DNA of 64,000 bases from Histoplasma ohiense (taxonomy: Eukaryota; Ascomycota; Eurotiomycetes; Onygenales; Ajellomycetaceae). The DNA lies in assembly GCA_017607445.1 (NCBI GenBank), contig JAEVHH010000001.1, forward strand, positions 434,001-498,000, in the 5' to 3' direction. The notes below the pieces were generated by a model. It worked only from the letters and a program-made list of their open reading frames with translations, did not search any database and had not been told where the DNA came from. Position numbers and translations under genes: made by a program. Positions 12,074-24,479 of the stretch are shown here, one piece after another. Every line of letters begins with the position of its first letter. Position 1 is the first letter of the stretch.

Positions 12074-12130
12074 GTAAGTTATTATTCAAAACAAATGTTT
12101 TTATGATATATAATATTAACTTTCTATTAG
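12074..12130 (+). other. Intron 2 of the antisense gene (copy 2)
   Basis: 57 bp, donor GTAAGT, AATATTAAC branch region, acceptor CTATTAG. The copy 1 counterpart is 1808-1864, also 57 bp. Confidence 0.8.
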
Positions 12131-12476
12131 ATGTCAGTGGATGCTGTTGAATTGACTCAGATGATTATCAATGCTGCTGAGGATCTAATTGTCACTGATG
12201 TGAATGCTTTGAATGTTAATGTTTTGCAGAGTGCTGTGACTGTGGTGATTAGATTCTTTGCTGTGAAGATCTGAGAGATTCAATGAGATGATTCTTCTGA
12301 GACTCCAGCTGAAACAGTGATTGATGAGATCTCAGTGATTACATCATCAGTCACAGCTTTCAAGTCATCATTGAAATGTTGTGCTTCATCAGTTGAGGAA
12401 ATCTGGGATAATAAGCAGATTTGTCTTGATGACAATTTTTTGAATAACACTGATCAAGCTGAGGCAGATCTGTTTT

Positions 12477-15400
12477 TTAATCTCTGAGTGAAATAAATAT
12501 ATCCAGCAGTCATTGTTGTCTTCTTTGTTTTTGTTTACTAACTGACTTCTGATAGATTATATTAAACTGTTTCAAGTACTTCTGGCTGTTCATCAAGTTT
12601 TCCTCAGATTTCCAAGAATTGTCTGTGTCTGTACAATCTTTTCATTTGACAAGATACTGTGTTTCACTGTGGTACTGATGCTTGTCTAATATAGCTTCAA
12701 CTTCTCATTTCTCTTATGTGTCTATAATTATCAGTTCTGCTTGCAGGATTTGTCTGTTGCATGTGTGATATGGTTCAAGAAGGGAAACATGGAATACAGA
12801 ATGAATTTCTTTATATTGCAGCATGAGTTTCAGTTTGTACATCTGTGTATCATGAATATCAATTATTTGAAAGAGACTCAAAAATCAATGATCTAGTTTG
12901 AGTGAGGATTGCAAGATGGATATATTTTTTGCATGCAGCATTACTCAGTCCTCTATCTTAAAGCTTTTTGATATATGATGCTGATTGTAATACTTTTTCT
13001 CAGCTGCTTTGACAGCTTCCAGACATTCTTGGATTTTGTTCTCCACTTACTTCATCTGTTCCACTTGTTCCATCATCAATTTTGACATGCCTGTGCTTGG
13101 GGGTTTCATGTCTATACAAAGTTCAGTTGATCAGCTGATCATTGCTTCAGATGATATCATTTTTATCAATGTGTGGAAGATGTTGTTATATGCTCATTGC
13201 ATCAGAAGAATCCATTCTATCCAATTATCTTGCTGATAGCTGCAATATGTGTGAAGATAATGTTCAATCACCTGGTTCAATCATTCTGTCTGGCCGTCGG
13301 TTTGCGGGTGGAATGCCATCGATAATTTTTGTCAAACATGGAGCAGATAACACAATGTCAACCAAAACTTGCTATTTATTAATGAATCTCAGTTGCTAAT
13401 AATGTTCACAGATAGATCAAAGTTCTTCACAACTCTTCATACAATAATATCTATAAGTTCTTCTGCATCTAGCTCTGAAGATGTGGGCACAATTATGATT
13501 CATTTGATGAATAAATTAATGAATACAACAATAGCATTATAGATTTGACTTCTCTTTTTATTATCTGGCAGACCTTCAATAAAGTCCATGCTAATTGTAT
13601 GTCATTTCTTATCTGACACTGAATGTGGTTGTAGCAATCTGTACAGCTTGTGCTGTGGTATCTTGATACATTGACAAACATTGCAAGTTCTCACATATTC
13701 TGCAATCTCATTGCTCATATCATGCCACAAGTACTTGTGTTTGATTGCTTTGATGATTTTGTCACATCCAAAATGGCCACCTTGGAGATCATTGTGATTC
13801 ATTTTCATTATTTTATGTCTTACAGTCTTGTCTTGTGGTATGTAGACTTTATCATCTTTTCTGAGCAGATCATCTTTATCTACTGCTCAGATTGAACAAT
13901 TATCTACACTAGCATCACTCATCTCTAGTCTTCTGCAAAGTTCAGATATGCTGATGTCTCTATTCTGAATCTGCAGTAAGAGTTTGATGATAGATTCAGC
14001 TACCTCTTCACAATAGACTGTTTTGAACTCAAATATCTTGATGACTAGAATCTGTGGCATCAGAGTCTCTAGGTTTAACTCTGTAACATCTGTGACCTTG
14101 TTCTCATTCACAGATGTATTCTTTATTCTGCAGAAGTTGTTGTCATCAATGACTACAGATCTCTTCACCCAACAATTTTCATTAGCTTGCAGATCTTTTC
14201 ACATTATCTTGACACATTGATCTAACTTTGTATTTTCTTTTGTCTTTAGTGACTTAAAGATTCTCTTATGCAGCTTCTCTTGCAGAGTAGAAAGCTCTGT
14301 CAAGAGAGCTGTGTGTTTTACAAAATCTGAGCAACAACTTGATGCATCTGCAGGATTATTTTTCTCAGAATGATGCTTTATTTCAAAATTGAATGCTGAG
14401 AGCATTTTCATCCAGCAAATCTGACATTCATTTAGCTGCTTCATTGTCATGAAGCACTGAAGATTGACATGATCAGATAAAACAGTTATTGAGTGTCTGC
14501 TATCATATAAGTAGTGGCATCATTGTCTGAAAGCTTCTACAATTGGCAACATTTCTAGATCATATGTTTGATAACATCTTTCTGTTTCTGTGAGCTTTCT
14601 AGACCAAAACATGATCAGGTGTCAGTGATCATCATTCATTAATTGTGATATTACTGTGATGATTGCAACATCAGATCCGTCCATTTCTATACAGAGTTTT
14701 CACTGCAGATCAAAGTGAATTAACAATGATGCTTTTGTAAAGCATTCTTTCAACTGCAAAATTGCATGCTTGCAGTTTTTGTCTAACTGAACAGATGCAT
14801 TATTCTTCCCTCTTTTCATTTTGTAATCTTTTAACAATTCAGTCAGAGGTGCCATTATTATCGAGAACTTGTATATGAATTGATGATAGAAATTGATGAA
14901 TTCTAGAAATATTTGCAATTTATTTATAGTTTGTGATTCTGGTCAATTTAGAATTGTGTTGATGCAGTGTTTCTCAACAGTAATGCTCTGTGTGGTAACC
15001 ACAAAACCCAAAAATCCAATTTCTGTTGTGTGGAATGTACACTTACTAAGTTTGACATATAGTCTCCATCACCTTAACTGTTCCAGCATGTTCTTAATAT
15101 GGATGACATGTTCATCAAGCATGTTTGAATAGATTACAATATCATCAAGATAAGCCACACAATATACATCTAAAAGGTTGCTGAGGGCTTTGTTGATATA
15201 AGATTGAAAGATCACAGGGGCATTGGTTAGCTCAAAAGATAAGACTAGATATTCAAAGTGTTCATATTGTGTTCAAAATACTGTTTTTCATTCATCCTCT
15301 GCTTGTATGCAAATTCTATGATACACATCTCTAAGGTTCAGTTGTGTATATATTTTGGCATCTGCTAATCTATCAAGTATTTCACTTATCAAGGACAGTG

Positions 15401-16200
15401 GATATTGATTCTTGACTGTTATTTCATTCAATCCTTGATAATTCATGCAAAGACACAGAGTTCCATCTTTCTTCAGTGTGAATAACACTGATATGCTGGC
15501 TGGGCTCTTGAATGGATGTATCCAATTCTTCTCTAATGTCTTTTCAATATATTCTCAGAGGACAGAGAGTTCTTGAGGTGATAAGTTATATATCAGTTGA
15601 TATGAAGATTCCTTGCCAGGTTTGAGCTCTATGGCATGATCATGAGATGCATGTTCCACATCAGATATGTCTTCTTGGAATACATCAAGATAATCTTTAT
15701 AATCATCTGGGATATTTGGCTCAGATGCTGCACTCACAGCTCATAATGATAAGGCAGTGAATATAATATTATCATCATCAATTAGTGTTGCGAATTCTTT
15801 AGCAGTATTCAGGTGCATGTGGTTAACATTCAATGCTTTTCTATAGATTCAGCATCTTCACACTCAGTTGATATCAGAATTCACAGCTTCCAACCACAGC
15901 ATGCTCAAAATTATGTCATATCCACTAATGTCAGCCTCTTCAAAATGGTGGAATCCTTCTCAGAGAATGTGTTCATCATCAATAATCTTCATTGCAGCTC
16001 TTTGTTGTTCATATGATTTAATCTTATGATTATCAACTGCTTCCACTACTTTTGGTTTACCTTCTGTCTTTGAGAAATATTTTGATGTCCAGGTGTGGAA
16101 TATGAAGTTCACATCCATATTGAAATTCACTAGCATCCATGCCATCAACCATCCCACTTCTGTCAGCATCCATGTATTCATCATCAATAATCATTTATCT
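12477..16200 (-). pseudogene. Gypsy-2 pol (protease, RT, RNase H, integrase, chromodomain)
   Basis: One continuous - frame interrupted mainly by TGA. In order it shows a protease-like region (~16190-15850), RT with YLDD at 15152-15141 (catalytic pair intact), connection/RNase H (MDGSD and DLEMLPIVEAF, ~14690-14550), the His/Cys zinc region (TCNVC, ~13690), an integrase core with MDFIEGL intact near 13590-13570 and HPQTDGQTE near 13300, and a chromodomain (VEAILD, QYLVK, NSWKSEENL, ~12690-12590). The TAA stop (12479-12477) overlaps the convergent antisense gene. It is better preserved at catalytic positions than the Gypsy-1 copies but cannot give a full protein. Confidence 0.88.
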
Positions 16201-16240
16201 TGCAGTCTAGTTGTTTGTATTTCCAATGCAGCAGCTGCTT

Positions 16241-17362
16241 CTATGATTGGAATTGTTGATTTTTTGCTTGTCAAACTTGGTTGTGTTTTTTGAGATGTAA
16301 CATTCAACAATCATTTGCAACATGACCTTTCTTATGGCAGTGAGAACACTTCTTCATTCAGTTATATTTATCTTTCTTGATTTGTTCAGTTGAACCTGTT
16401 TGTTCCTCTTGTTTCCTCTTGTTCCGACAGTTGCTAGATTTATCAGAATGATGCTGATTCCCTACAAATATTGCAGATCTTTCTTTGCAAATAGCATACT
16501 GTTGCTTCAGCATATTTTCCTTGAGAGTCTGTAGAGTTCAAAGCAACTCTTTGTAGTTCTGAGGCTCTTGATTTCAACAGTTGAGTTCTGTGTGTAATAT
16601 TTTCAATGTCTTACTATGCAAGTTATCCATTCTTTGTTCTTTGCTATATGAGGGTAAGTAGTATTCCCAGTCTTTGAGATATTTAGAGAAATTGTGTATT
16701 GATTGTCATTCTTGTTGCTTCACATCTTGAAATTTTTGGCTTGCCAATTGGTGCTGGTTCTGTGGATTGTTAATTTGCATTTCTAGATGTGATAATATAT
16801 TGTCAAAAGTCAACAGTGTTGCTCCTTCATGTCTCTCATACAATGATACAAAATTCAACCACTTCTGCTTAACATGGGTGTCAAGGTAGAGTTTAGCATC
16901 ATTTATCTTGTGTTCTTTCTTTTGATAATACCAGCAGTGGTGTGTAAAGAGAGTCAACATGTGATCTTTATAGTTCTTGAATTCTAACATATTTTTTCCT
17001 TGATAATAGTTCTTAATCTTCAACCTTGATGGTGTTTCATTATCATCATCTGTATTGTTTGCAGATCGATTTTGCGGTGGTTCTGTGGTGACATTCTGGA
17101 TTAATTGAAGCTCAATGAGAGTATCTTCATGAATCTGCACTTTCAACTCATTGAGCTGCTGTTGTGCATGCAGAATAGCTAATTGCTGCTCTTGTTCATG
17201 AATTTGATCATTCAACTGTTGCAAACACACATTGTGATCATCAGAGGCAGTAGAAGATTCAGGTTGGTTTTCAAGAGATCTTGCATGTGTTGAAATCATC
17301 TTGTGTGTTTTAACTAATGTTGTGTGTTTTATTGTAGGTGTGCGTAACAACGGATCACTCAA
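16241..17362 (-). pseudogene. Gypsy-2 gag
   Basis: The first ~218 residues are open and hydrophilic: a Gln-rich coiled-coil-like stretch (LNDQIHEQEQQLAILHAQQQL), then a capsid-like region (LEFKNYKDHMLTLFTHH to LHLEMQINNP-type segments). After the first TGA the frame continues to a CCHC knuckle, CSHCHKKGHVANDC (16348-16307), and to a TAG at 16243-16241, probably the true end. Pol is in a different frame. The listed start codon is TTG; the true ATG may be mutated or further upstream. Gag would form the virus-like particle. Confidence 0.8.
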
Positions 17363-17373
17363 ATAAAGTTTAG

Positions 17374-17382
17374 AGTGATTAG
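17374..17382 (-). other. Possible Gypsy-2 self-priming site
   Basis: Three nt inside the 5' LTR boundary, the element strand reads CTAATCACT. It is complementary over 9 nt to AGTGATTAG inside the LTR (17475-17483 on the + strand as ctaatcact). No tRNA-type TGG start is present. This parallels the clearer case in Gypsy-1, but 9 nt is short. Confidence 0.4.
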
Positions 17383-17385
17383 AAT

Positions 17386-17656
17386 TGTAAGAGATGGTTG
17401 TTGGTATAATTATGAGAGTAGTGTGAAGTACACATGTAGGATGTTAAGAAGGTAGCAATCTCTATTATTCAAAGCTAATCACTGATCTTCTAATATCTAC
17501 AGATATCAGTGAGCATTATATAGATGACCTCCACACACTACAGCCGTCTATGGTGCTGTGTGCTATGTCCCTCTTCATTAATTCTGGTGTGTTCTGTGTT
17601 CTTCTATCGCCACATAGCTATTTCCTAATATAGATATCTCCGTTGCGCCTATTACA
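17386..17656 (-). repeat. Gypsy-2 5' LTR
   Basis: 271 bp, TG...CA ends, paired with 4295-4565. The outer right end keeps ccgttgcgcc, mutated to ctgttgcatc in the inner end of the partner. Confidence 0.92.
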
Positions 17657-19628
17657 CCAAACCAAATCAAACATGAAATTCATGGTCCCACCAGCCAGCC
17701 TATCAGTCTCTGAGTGATATGCTGTTGATAACTTTCATTCAATTCTTAGTAATTGGCATACACAGACTCAGAGTGTGCTGATGGATTGACTGTCTCTATC
17801 TGACACAATGAATGAAGACAGATTATGTATACAATAGAACAGGCTTCTGATAAAGACATCTGCAACTACTTCAGCATTCATCTTGTCACAGAACTGTAGT
17901 ATTACATTCTTACTGAGTTGATTGACAATGACTAGAATGTTCATAGAATCTCCACTCTCAGATAAGAAAACTGTAAAATCAATAGCTATATCATATCAAA
18001 TTCAGTTGAGAACAAATAAGAGCTTCAGCATTTCTTTTCAGTATTCACATCATATTATCACTGAGCCACAGTAATCCCAGTTGTGTATGAACTGATGTAT
18101 GTCTTTCAACATATCTGATCAGTAGAATTTTTGAGTGATGATGTTGTATATGATTTCATGTTCTGAGTGTCTGATTATTGATGAGTTATGAATTTTTTAT
18201 ATGATCTGTGTTTGTAGAGGTTCTGAATCAGAGATTCATCATCTATCTTGAAAGTGTAAGCAGTTGTCATTGTTGATTGAACATGCTGAGATATCTGTTC
18301 TTGAGTATACATCTGTGAGAAATCAGAGTGCTTTGTTTCATACAGCTTCAATGACTTATTGTCAGAATTCATCTATTTCTGTCACTAATCTTCATTGTTC
18401 TTCAAGCAAGGGTTCTTGGGCTCAGAACTGATTGATATATATGTGGGGTTTATCTGATTGTGTAGAACTTTCTATGATTGCAGAGTTGATTAATCAATGC
18501 TCTCAGTGTTTCCATCTGTCATTCAAGTCATCAGATGGCATATCTTGTTCTCAGTGAGACAGAGCATTCACAAGAATGTTCTCTACTTCAGATTGATAAT
18601 GAATTGTGAACAAAAAATGACTAAGAAATAATGATCAATGTATATGCTTTTCAGTGAGCTTATAAATGATGATGAAGTACTTTAAGTTCTTATGATCAAT
18701 AACAATCTCAAACTTTTCAACACTCATAAGTTTGAACTCTCATTCTTTGAGATATTATATGATCACTAGAAGCTTCTTGTTATAGATCTTGTAGTTGCAT
18801 TCAACAGATGACATCTTTTTTGAGATGAAGATACAGAGTTGTAGAACATCTTCATTATCATATTGCATCAGTGCTTCATCTACTATATAATCTGAGATGT
18901 CTGTTTTGAGAATCATATGCTTATTCAGATTGAATAATTGCAGCATCAGAGTATTTGTGAATATACACTTCAGCTTTTTGAATGCTGTGTCTGCTTCATC
19001 AGTTCATTGAAATACAGTGTCTTTCTGAATTAGATCTGTCAGTGATTGTATGATATTGAAGAAGTCTTGAATGAATCTTTGATAGAAGTTGATGAATTCT
19101 AGAAAGCTTCTAGTCTCTTTTACTGAGACTGATATCTCTCAGTTGAGAATTGCTTCCACCTTCTTAGAATCCATGTGTATGTCTTTTTCAGCTTTGATAA
19201 TGAATTCTAGATAGATTGTAGACTTAATCTTGAAGTCACATTTGTCAATGTCCACTTGCAGTTCAGCTTTTCATAGATAATCAAGCACTTGTTGTACATG
19301 CTTGCAGTGCTCAGTGAGTGATTCATCAGTGAAGATTGAAATATCATTCATATACACTGAGATGATCTCATTGAGCAGATCTCATAGAGCTCAGTTAATG
19401 TATTTCTGAAACATACTTGAAGTGTTCACTAATTCAAAGAAGGTCACTGTCCATTCATATAATCTGTAATATATATGAAAAGTGGTTAGCCATTCATCAC
19501 CTTCATTAATTCTTATCTTATAGAAGGCCACAGAGATGTCAAGCTTTGTAAATCATTTGACTTTTTCTATTCATTTGAATGTTTTGTTTGTTTGTTTGTT
19601 TGTTTGTATTGGTTTAATGTCCCGGAGA

Positions 19629-19651
19629 AAACACGGGCAGCGCCCGTGTTT
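19629..19651 (-). repeat. LINE 3'-end stem-loop
   Basis: Perfect 10 bp arms, aaacacgggc and gcccgtgttt, around agc, about 35 bp from the tail. In LINE copy 2 (~37428-37450) one arm carries two C-to-T-type changes. Such 3' structures can be what a LINE RT recognises; here that is inferred. Confidence 0.7.
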
Positions 19652-20241
19652 CAGAAGCCTTCTGAAGAGCATGGAGATGTGCTACACTGAAGAGATTTCT
19701 ATGTACACAGAGAGAAAGAAAACAGAATCCAGATGACAACTCTTGAGAAGACTCAGCTCATTGAAAGAGGTTTTACTGAGCTGTGCATTCACTTCTGACT
19801 CAATGTATGACCATTCATGATGAGGCTATAGTGTGGTTTCCAAGGGAAACTGCTGCTGCTATGTCTGGAAGACTTTACAGTGAATGAAGAGAGATAACTC
19901 TCTCAGTTGATCTGAGAACTGTCTGTGCTTCTAACAGCAGAGAAAAGATAGATGAGATAGACAAAAGAAAAGAGAAAAAGTAAGTATTCTGAAAAGAAAA
20001 ATAAAGAGAAGAGTGAAGAAAAGACTGTGCTCTCTGTGACATCTTGCAGTCATGTGACTCAGTGCAAACCTGAGGGAAGAGAGAGAAGAGAGCACTGAAG
20101 AAGGTTGTGAGAGAAAAGAAGTGAAGAGAGACAGAGAGAGCAGTGAGAAGAAAGAAGAAGAGTGCATGTCTGCAGCTGAAAGCTAAGTCAGTATACAGAC
20201 TGTACTGATTACACCACAGCTAGTTGAAACAGATGAGCTCA

Positions 20242-23200
20242 TCATGCTGGTTTAATCATTTGCATCAGTTGAATTGATTGAACTGATTGAACTGATTGTA
20301 TCAATTGTATCAATTGTACTGTTTGTACTGATTGAACCAGTTGAATCAATTGTATCAATTGAACTGATTGAACTGATTGTATCATTTGTATCAATTGAAC
20401 TGATTGAGCTGATTGTACTGATTGAACTGATTGTACTGTTTGTACTGATTGCATTGATTGAATCTATTGTACTGATTGAATCAGTTGTACTGAATGTTGT
20501 GCTATCTGTACCATCTGTATAGACTTGGAACTGCTGTGGGGGTCTGTCAGATGGTGTGTGCTCAAACAGCTGTGTTATCTCATACAGTACTGTGTGTAGA
20601 ACTGTGTGCAGTCAAGCAGCTCTACAAAGTCTGTAGAGATTAGAGACTCTAGATAGACAACAGCTGTCATTCAGTTGTGTGATCATACTGCTGATCTCTT
20701 GAGTCAGTGAGAGAAGTGTCTCTGTAAATGTCAACAGAGCATCAAATGTTCTGAGCTTTTATTGTGTTCACAGATATAGATGAGTCTCACATCTGCATGC
20801 TGAAAGCATCTGTGGTATCAGAAAAAGTCTCTATGAGAGAAGCAGAGTGCAAGTCAGTGATGAAGAGCATGTCATGATATAATGAGCTCTGAAGAGATCT
20901 TTACTTGATATTCCACAGTTGATCTGCTGAATCTTCAGCTCTGATATCAGTCAGAGAGCTTTTCACAGACTCTGCTTCATCACTCTCACTCTGTCTTTTG
21001 ACTGAGCTGCTTGATCACTGTGTGGATCTCACTGACTGTGAGTATGGCTTCAAGTTTATAGACTGAGACTGCAGTAGATGAGACTGCTCACTTAGTCAGA
21101 TGATCTGCTTTCTCATTGCTCTCTATTTTCATATACTCAGAGACTCATTTCAGATCCACATTATGTTGTCTGAGAAGCTCATGACAGTGACTATAGACTC
21201 AGTTCAAGAAGACTGCTGCACTGCTCTGTATACCTCAGATGACTGAGGTGTTGTCAAGACAGAGTCAGATTCAAGAGTTGATGCTGTCATCTGTGACACA
21301 GAGTAGAAGCTTCACTGCACACTTCAGTGCATGACAGACATCAACTGCCTCAGCATTGAAGATATGTGATATAGAGCTCAGTGTAGCTGAGAAGCTGATC
21401 AGCTGTTTGTTTCTTTGATAGACTATAAAACTATAGTCAATTCATCTGCTGTTGTCAAGAATCTGTTCTGATTCATCTGAGAAAACATATAGATCTGTTG
21501 AAGATTGATTTCTTCATTATTTCTTGAATGTCTGAGCAGCATTCTTTTTATCTACACCTTCTGTGGGATCTGTTCTGCATCTCTCTGAGTAGTGTGAGAT
21601 GATAAGTGTGAATCTATTGACTGCAGACAGCAGTGTCTTCAACCTCTGAATCTTGATCTTTGAATGCTGTCAGATTCCAGCTCCTCTTCCATGTGTGATC
21701 ATTGAGAGAGCTATTTGTGAAGTCAGTGGATGTCTCTCATTCATTATCTGAAGCCTTGTTGCAAAACACATTTTGATCTTCTTCAGAGCTATCATTGCTG
21801 ATGAGAGCTCAGCATCTCAGTATAGAGTTGTGATGAATGTTGTATGAAAAACTGAAAGAACTCCTCTGACTGCTATGATAAGCATCTTCTCAACTGTTTT
21901 CATATATCATCTTAGACAGAAGCTGATCTCCCCACTTCTGTCTGTGTGTTTTGCTGACTGCATGCAGCCACTGTACCAGGCCTCTGTGCTATAGAGCAGT
22001 GAGAGAATCATGCAGATAGTAACTGTCTTTCACAGAGCATCTACTGAGAGTTCATCTCTGATCTTTTCTAGATTTCAGATGTGCTGAGTCACAGCTCTTG
22101 TCTTTTTTGTCTGAGCAGAGATGTATGATCTTCAGATGAGTCTTCTGTCAAAGTATACACTCAGTCAATGAAGTACTGACTTCAGTTCAGCTGAGACAGT
22201 GACAGAGTGTATGATCAGATTCTCTGACACAATCACTGACAGTGTTTCATTATATCACTTTTTTGTGAGATGAATCATCTCAAGTTTCTCTGATGCAAAG
22301 ATCATCTTGTTTGTCTTCTCTCATCTCAGAATACTCTGTATATCATGGCTGAGAAGAGTAGCATTGCTGTTAAGTGAGTGTGTAGCTCATCAAGTATTCA
22401 GATCATCTGTATAGTCAAAGCACAATTTCAGATTCTACCACAGCAGCTCTGTCAGATACAGAAGAAACAGTATTGATGACAGAGAAGATCTCTGTAACAT
22501 ATCACATTGCATCTGATGTGCTGCTGTGATGATTCTCTTCAGTCAGATCTGAGCTCTGTGTTCAGTGAGAAAGCTGTCAATGAGTTGTAGCAGCTCACAC
22601 AGTCATCTCTGTTGTGTCATTCACTGAAGCAGCTGTCTGCACAGCACAGCATCAAAGACACTCTGCACATTCATTGTAATCATGAATATCTTCTTGTTTT
22701 GTGCAAAGACTGTCTTCATCTCATGAGTGAAAGCAGCTATCAGATTCATTGCTGATCATCTGAGCAGTGTCTCTTCATACTGTGAGCTGACTATATTATG
22801 AATGAGTGCTGTGTACATCAGTTGTCTTGCAACAATGTGTTTCAGCTTCTTGAAGATTACTGAGAGAAGAACAATGAGTCTTCAGAAGTGGACTGAGCTT
22901 CTGTTTCTTTTATTTATTTTGAGTATCATTGTCATCTCTGTCAGCTTTCAGATTTGTGGAAAGTGACAGAGCTGAAGACAGCAGTTGTATAGCTGCTGTA
23001 CAAAGAGAAACATATGCTGTCAGCATATCTTGAGCAGCTGCACTGTGATTCCATCTGTGTCTGAAGAGATACTCTGTATTTCAATGATGTTGCACTCTAC
23101 CTCCTTCATCTCAATTCAGAGATTTCAGAGCAGGTTTCCCATGCTGCTTCAGTGCTCATCATTCAATAGATTGTATTTCAGATTATTGACTGAGTTGTAT

Positions 23201-24420
23201 TGCTTCAGAATGATTTGCTGAAGTGTCTCAGCTTTGACAGCTGTCTCTTCTATGATCTGATTCCCAATCATCAGAGAGAGTGCTCTGAGGTTGGGTTTCA
23301 GCTCATGCCATGCTATCATCTGATACAGATTTCTGTCATCTCTGATTTCATTGATCATCTGTCTTCAGTATGCACACTTGATCTTGCACACTGTGTTCTT
23401 GAACCAGTGCTTCACAGTCTTTGTCTGATGAGTGGTGAGCTTTCAATGTGCTCTTCAGCAATCTGCTGTTTATCAGAGAGCTGTAGTCTGTTTTTGTTAC
23501 ACTGACTTGCTGACTGTCTGAGCTGCAGTCAGAAGATTCTGAGTGAAGTGTTGAGTCAGATTATCAAGCTGTGCCACATTCTCAACTCTATCTGAGTAAG
23601 ATATATTCATCATGAGATCTCTGATAAAATCTGCAAAGAGCTTCAGCTGAGAGTCTGTGATCTTGATCTAAGCTCTGCTCTGCTGTGTCTGAGGTGTTGT
23701 CAGCAGTATAGTAATCATAGACTGATAATCTGAGCTGCAGTGTAAATCTCAGTGCACTGAAGTGAAAGCAAAGATCACATTGAAGAAGATGAGATCAATC
23801 ACATAATCTGCTGCATAAGTTGAAATATCTATCTCTTTCACAAAGTTCATTCTATGTTCACTGACTCACTGAACAAGCTCCCCTTCTCAGTGCAGATTTG
23901 CTGCCTCTGATTCAAAGACATCATATCATACATTGAAATCCTCATCTACTAGACAGCAGGCTGATGAGCTCAAATTGATCAGATAGTCCATGACTGTGTC
24001 TGTCTCAGACTGTCTGTACACATTGAGAATGTGGCAGTCATTGACACTGATTCACAGCAGATCTCTGTTTTGCACAGATTGATGTTGCTGTGTTCTTATC
24101 TTTGAACTCTTGTATACATATGTCATGATCTGAAGCCTCTTCTCCTCTCACTGCTTCAGATTAGTGTCATCTCAGTGGTCTATGAATGCAAAGCACTCAT
24201 ATGCTGAGTGATTAGAAGTTTTGATGTCAGAGTGTGTGTAAGACTTCTGTATACAGATCACTTCACAACTCTGCTTGAAAGCAAGCTGTAGAGCTGCTAT
24301 ATGACAGAGAGCTGCTCTGACTGTATTTGCTCAAAAGATCTGTAGAGAGTGATTTTTCTGCTGATTATTTCTGCAATGTCAGCTGTGTTGCTGATGTTGA
24401 TGTTCTAGCATGAGAAGTCA
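20242..24420 (-). pseudogene. LINE ORF2 (endonuclease, RT, RNase H), copy 1
   Basis: Approximate 5' limit. Domains in order: AP-type endonuclease (CEVICIQKSYTH ~24270; DFNV-stop-YDVFESE ~23930-23890), RT (AFTHEMKTVFAQN ~22730; FDYTDDLN in place of FADD ~22410), RNase H (SDESEQ ~21480; FNAEAVDVCHALKCAV ~21350; CLDNTSVI ~21250), then an H/C-rich end and a repetitive tail. This order, with an RNase H after the RT, is that of the fungal Tad1 clade. Nearly all stops are TGA. It would nick target DNA and copy LINE RNA. Confidence 0.85.
20262..20500 (-). repeat. 10 bp minisatellite in the LINE ORF2 C-terminus, copy 1
   Basis: Tandem 10 bp units of the type caatcagttc. Read in the ORF2 frame they give a Gln/Ser/Val/Leu/Ile repeat (SVQSVQLIQ) up to KPA-stop. 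The array is also present, with differences, in LINE copy 2 (36590-36800). It has few CpG or CpC sites, so mutation hardly touches it. Confidence 0.85.
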
Positions 24421-24479
24421 CTTGATGAGCTGCTGTCAAAGTTCATCTGCAGAATAAGATTGAAGAGTTTCAGATCTGT

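Larger units (their letters stand above)
5109..12487 (+). pseudogene. Antisense three-exon Cys-rich gene of Gypsy-2 (copy 2), split by element A
   Basis: Exon 1 is 5109-5294; intron 1 is 5295-5341 (GTAAGT...TAG, 47 bp). Exon 2 is 5342-5364 plus 11602-12073, interrupted by Gypsy-1 copy A; intron 2 is 12074-12130 (GTAAGT, TTAAC branch, TAG, 57 bp). Exon 3 is 12131-12487. Exon lengths are 186, 495 and 357 bp, identical to copy 1, with the frame kept across all junctions. Residues ~26-60 show CLDC, C, CYIC and C in zinc-finger-like spacing; exon 2 ends with CCCC, HHHC and CKKCKHC clusters. In-frame stops within exons 1-3 are TGA only (one, two and two). The end overlaps the convergent pol stop by about 11 bp. 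Function unknown; a zinc-binding or nucleic-acid-binding role is only inferred from the cysteines. Confidence 0.75.
4295..17656 (-). mobile_element. Complete Gypsy-2 LTR retrotransposon (copy G2-R)
   Basis: A complete chromodomain-type Ty3/gypsy element. Its LTRs at 4295-4565 and 17386-17656 are both 271 bp, start TGTAAGAG and end CTATTACA. The 5 bp target duplication CCAAA lies at 4290-4294 and 17657-17661. Reading on the - strand the order is LTR, gag, pol (protease, RT, RNase H, integrase, chromodomain), antisense Cys-rich gene, LTR. Without the Gypsy-1 insertion (5365-11596 plus one 5 bp duplication) it is about 7.1 kb. The gene on the opposite strand between pol and the 3' LTR is its special feature. 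Confidence 0.92.

Noticed and set aside
20274..20522. 82-codon ORF rich in Ile, Val, Leu and Glu
   Set aside because: It is the opposite strand of the 10 bp minisatellite in LINE ORF2; repeats without stops give open frames on both strands.
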